From assembly GCF_008124885.1 (NCBI RefSeq), contig NZ_VNHX01000008.1, positions 62,001-126,000 of the forward strand: DNA of 64,000 nt, given 5' to 3'. Both the position numbers and the translations under genes were made by a program. Source of the stretch: Sphingobacterium allocomposti (GTDB lineage: Bacteria > Bacteroidota > Bacteroidia > Sphingobacteriales > Sphingobacteriaceae). The notes beneath the pieces were generated by a model, which was not told the DNA's origin, did no database searches, and saw nothing but the letters and a program-made list of their open reading frames with translations. Below, one piece after another: positions 61,731 through 64,000 of the stretch (positions are counted from its first letter, which is position 1; each line of letters opens with the position of its first letter).

Positions 61731-62951
61731 ATGAAAAAAATATTACTCGGACTATTGCTTGCCAGTCCCGGCATATTATGGGCACAAGGGTCTCAGGTAA
61801 ACACCCAAAGCCAGAAAGCTGTAGGGATGGCGGGAGCCGGATCAGCGCTGTTTATAGACGAAGCATCTATATTTTACAGTCCGGGGGCATTGGCCAAAAT
61901 GGACCACAATGCCCTGTCTGTTGGCGCCAGTGGCGTGATGTACCGTTCTGCATTCAGAGAACTGAATAGCAACGATGTGCACCATACAAAATTCAAGATC
62001 ACACCACCCTTTGCTGTGTTTGCCGCCCTTGGGCCAAAAAACTCCTGGTGGAAAGCGGGGATCGGCGTTTATACGCCTTTTGGCGGATCGGTGGATTGGG
62101 GAGATCAGTGGCCGGGAAGGTATGAACTGAACCATCTGCAGATGCGGGCTATTTATATTCAACCGACGCTGAGTTTCAAGCTTACCGAAAACTTCGGGAT
62201 AGGTGGCGGATTTGTATACAATGTCGGCTTTGTTGACCTTTCCCGTTCCATTCCGGCGGCAGGGGCCGACGGGCAACCGGGAAGAGCAGAGCTTTCAGGC
62301 GTCGGGACAGGTATGGGATTCAATCTCGGCGTCCACTATCATTTGGAGGACAACGTGGCAATATCCCTCAGCTACCGTTCGAAGGTTGTCACCAAGCTAA
62401 AAGACGGCGACGCGGAGTTTACTGTCCCACCCGCGCTGGCAGCCTCATTTCCTAACACGACCTTCAACGCAGAGTTACCTTTGCCTGCTTCCTTTAACTT
62501 CGGTATCAGCTTCCCTGCTAGCGATAGGGTTGACATAGCTGCAGATGCTACGTTTATAGGGTACTCTATTTACAAAGAGCTAAATTTCGATTACAAAGAC
62601 AATACTCCCGCCTTAACAGATACCAGGCAGATTAAAAAATATGAGAACGCGCTGTCGGCGAAGGTCGGGGTTAACTATCAAACCACAGACCGTCTGGCGC
62701 TTCGTGCCGGCGCAGGGTACGTCTACACACCCGTCCGTGGACCGTATGTCTCTCCGGAAACACCGGACAATAATCGTCTGATGGGTTCGGTGGGGTTCAC
62801 GTACGACATCAACGATAAATGGGATATTACCGGGGCCTATGTTTTTCAGCAGTTGATGGAAAGAACTGTGGCAAGTGCCGCGACAGGCCTTACAGGTACA
62901 TACAAAACAAATATCCACGCGCCAGGTCTATCCTTAACATATAAATGGTAA
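61731..62951 (+). CDS. OmpP1/FadL-family outer-membrane transporter
   Basis: 406 residues. Signal peptide at 1-19 ending ILWAQG. The mature N-terminus has SQKAVGMAGAGSALFIDEASIFYSPGALAKMDHN, in which the Asn-Pro-Ala of FadL is Ser-Pro-Gly, and the barrel ends in Trp (LSLTYKW). FadL-family channels import hydrophobic compounds such as long-chain fatty acids. A secreted SGNH hydrolase gene follows after five bases, so lipid or ester cleavage and uptake seem coupled, and a fatty-acid beta-oxidation operon exists elsewhere in the window. Confidence 0.93.
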   Translation: MKKILLGLLLASPGILWAQGSQVNTQSQKAVGMAGAGSALFIDEASIFYSPGALAKMDHNALSVGASGVMYRSAFRELNSNDVHHTKFKITPPFAVFAALGPKNSWWKAGIGVYTPFGGSVDWGDQWPGRYELNHLQMRAIYIQPTLSFKLTENFGIGGGFVYNVGFVDLSRSIPAAGADGQPGRAELSGVGTGMGFNLGVHYHLEDNVAISLSYRSKVVTKLKDGDAEFTVPPALAASFPNTTFNAELPLPASFNFGISFPASDRVDIAADATFIGYSIYKELNFDYKDNTPALTDTRQIKKYENALSAKVGVNYQTTDRLALRAGAGYVYTPVRGPYVSPETPDNNRLMGSVGFTYDINDKWDITGAYVFQQLMERTVASAATGLTGTYKTNIHAPGLSLTYKW

Positions 62952-62956
62952 TCACG

Positions 62957-64000
62957 ATGAATAAAGTATTTAACGACATAAAGGTATACATTGGCATCAT
63001 ATCCATTGTATTGGCGTCGTCCTGTAAGCCTGAAATTGAAGGGTTTCAGACGTCTTCCGGACAGGCGGACTTTTCTAAATATGTTGCGGTCGGCAACTCG
63101 CTGACGGCCGGATATGCTGATGGGGGGCTTTACCTGGAGGGACAGCAGGTTGCCTATCCCAATCTGCTCGCCGGGCAGCTTAAAAACGTGGGCGGTGGCG
63201 AATTCCGAAGTCCATTCTTTTCGGAAGAGCAACGCAACGGCTCGGGGTATCTTCAACTAAAAGCACTTGAAAACGGACAGCCGGTCTTAGAAAACGTGAC
63301 CTCCAACTTGGCTTACAGAGCGGAAGGAAAGCTAACAAAATACACCGGCGAGATCGAAAATCTGGGCGTTCCGGGGATGCGTCTCGACCTTTCGGCATTC
63401 GCAGAGTTCGGCGCATTGAATATGTACTTTGAAAGGTTGTTGCCGGACGCCGAAGTGGGCACGAAAACGTATATGGAGTTTGCTGCCCAAAGAAACCACA
63501 CGTTCTTTACCTTTTGGCTGGGGAACAACGATGTCCTTGGTTATGCCATGAATGGAGCTGTCGAAGTTCCGGGAGATCCTACGAAAACGTTGACTGCCGT
63601 CGGAACGTTTAGCGCGGTTTATAACAATTTTATTAACGCGTTAACAGCGAACCAGCAAAAAGGGGTCGTCGCCACTATACCTGATGTCACGGCAATTCCG
63701 TATTTTACTACCGTAACGCGCGCTGCGTTGCTGGCTGCGGTCAACGCCGGCGGAGCCAATGTGTCTGATATATATATACAAACCGGTGCCGGAACCACCC
63801 GCGCAGCAACGGATACAGATCTTTTTGTCCTTCCGTTCTCCTCCGCAGGCTTGCTAGGCCGGCCGTCCCAAGGAAATCCTGTGCCTTATGGACTGGCTCC
63901 TCAGAATCCGGTAGAAAGTAAGTATGTGCTCGATCCGGCTGAGGTTCAGCTTATTAAAGCGCGGGTAAACGAATTTAACAAGATTATAAAAGAAGTGGCG
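62957..64000 (+). CDS. SGNH/GDSL-type hydrolase lipoprotein, 5' part (cut by window end)
   Basis: 348 codons are visible without a stop; the gene continues beyond the window. Signal IIGIVLASSC-type lipoprotein start (VYIGIISIVLASSC, lipid Cys 24). Block I of the SGNH family is YVAVGNSLTAGYADGG, with the catalytic Ser in Gly-Asn-Ser-Leu in place of Gly-Asp-Ser-Leu; block III is FTFWLGNNDVLGYAMNG with the Asn. The catalytic Asp-His block would be outside or near the end. Predicted esterase or lipase at the outer membrane. It starts five bases after the FadL-like gene, so both belong to one operon. Confidence 0.9.
   Translation, partial: MNKVFNDIKVYIGIISIVLASSCKPEIEGFQTSSGQADFSKYVAVGNSLTAGYADGGLYLEGQQVAYPNLLAGQLKNVGGGEFRSPFFSEEQRNGSGYLQLKALENGQPVLENVTSNLAYRAEGKLTKYTGEIENLGVPGMRLDLSAFAEFGALNMYFERLLPDAEVGTKTYMEFAAQRNHTFFTFWLGNNDVLGYAMNGAVEVPGDPTKTLTAVGTFSAVYNNFINALTANQQKGVVATIPDVTAIPYFTTVTRAALLAAVNAGGANVSDIYIQTGAGTTRAATDTDLFVLPFSSAGLLGRPSQGNPVPYGLAPQNPVESKYVLDPAEVQLIKARVNEFNKIIKEVA

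Noticed and set aside
1..64000. tRNA, rRNA, prophage, transposase or plasmid origin
   Set aside because: No cloverleaf with a TTCGA-type loop in intergenic space, no rRNA-like sequence, and no integrase, transposase or replication gene was recognised in any frame.

Overview
The window looks like a chromosomal segment of a Bacteroidota bacterium of the family Sphingobacteriaceae (Olivibacter, Parapedobacter or Sphingobacterium type). The grounds are a SusC/SusD pair, an RprXY-type two-component system, fumC, uvrA and mutL of Bacteroidota type, a mutL / two rhomboids / endonuclease-like block, DUF3127 and DUF4833 type proteins, and repeated Bacteroidota promoter elements (-33 TTG and -7 TAnnTTTG) upstream of genes. 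Base composition is mid-range by eye (roughly half G+C). I see no rRNA, tRNA, CRISPR array, prophage or transposase.

Layout. 1-3000: the 3' part of metE with its terminator, then three small exported or lipoprotein genes. 3086-8786: an RND efflux system in which the inner-membrane pump and the outer-membrane channel are one 1519-residue reading frame. 8868-11425: rprXY on the minus strand. 12066-13028: a 2-oxoglutarate oxygenase. 13349-19735: a MarR regulator with a clear promoter/operator, followed by a fatty-acid beta-oxidation operon with the Bacillus-like order fadN-fadA-fadE, split by a frameshifted four-helix-bundle gene.

19850-29348 is the most interesting part. A short leader peptide ending in Arg-Met-Arg-Met-Cys-Tyr is followed by a terminator hairpin and an alternative pairing segment. 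Behind it lies a tight six-gene operon: SusC-like transporter, SusD-like lipoprotein, two paralogous DoxX-like membrane proteins, a lipoprotein cytochrome c and a sulfite-oxidase-fold molybdenum enzyme. A flavin oxidoreductase, an SDR epimerase and a YeiH-type putative sulfate exporter follow. My reading is a cysteine/methionine-responsive system for taking up and oxidising a sulfur compound; the substrate is unknown.

33349-45087 is ordinary housekeeping and envelope material: ECF sigma/anti-sigma, a DUF3127 protein with an SSB-like tail, a rRNA methyltransferase-like protein, HD hydrolase, secreted phosphodiesterases, pepT, nitroreductase, an NlpE-like lipoprotein and an xpaC-telA pair. 45217-49274 holds fumC with a small lipoprotein, then a DUF4143 ATPase gene flanked by direct repeats and preceded by tandem palindromes (an acquired or duplicated module). 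49482-55764 holds an S41 protease and the minus-strand mutL / rhomboid / pseudo-rhomboid / endonuclease-like block. 56168-61354 holds uvrA, a 500-base tandem-repeat intergenic region, tpx and metZ. The window ends with a FadL-type channel and a truncated SGNH hydrolase lipoprotein, which may connect back to the fatty-acid operon.
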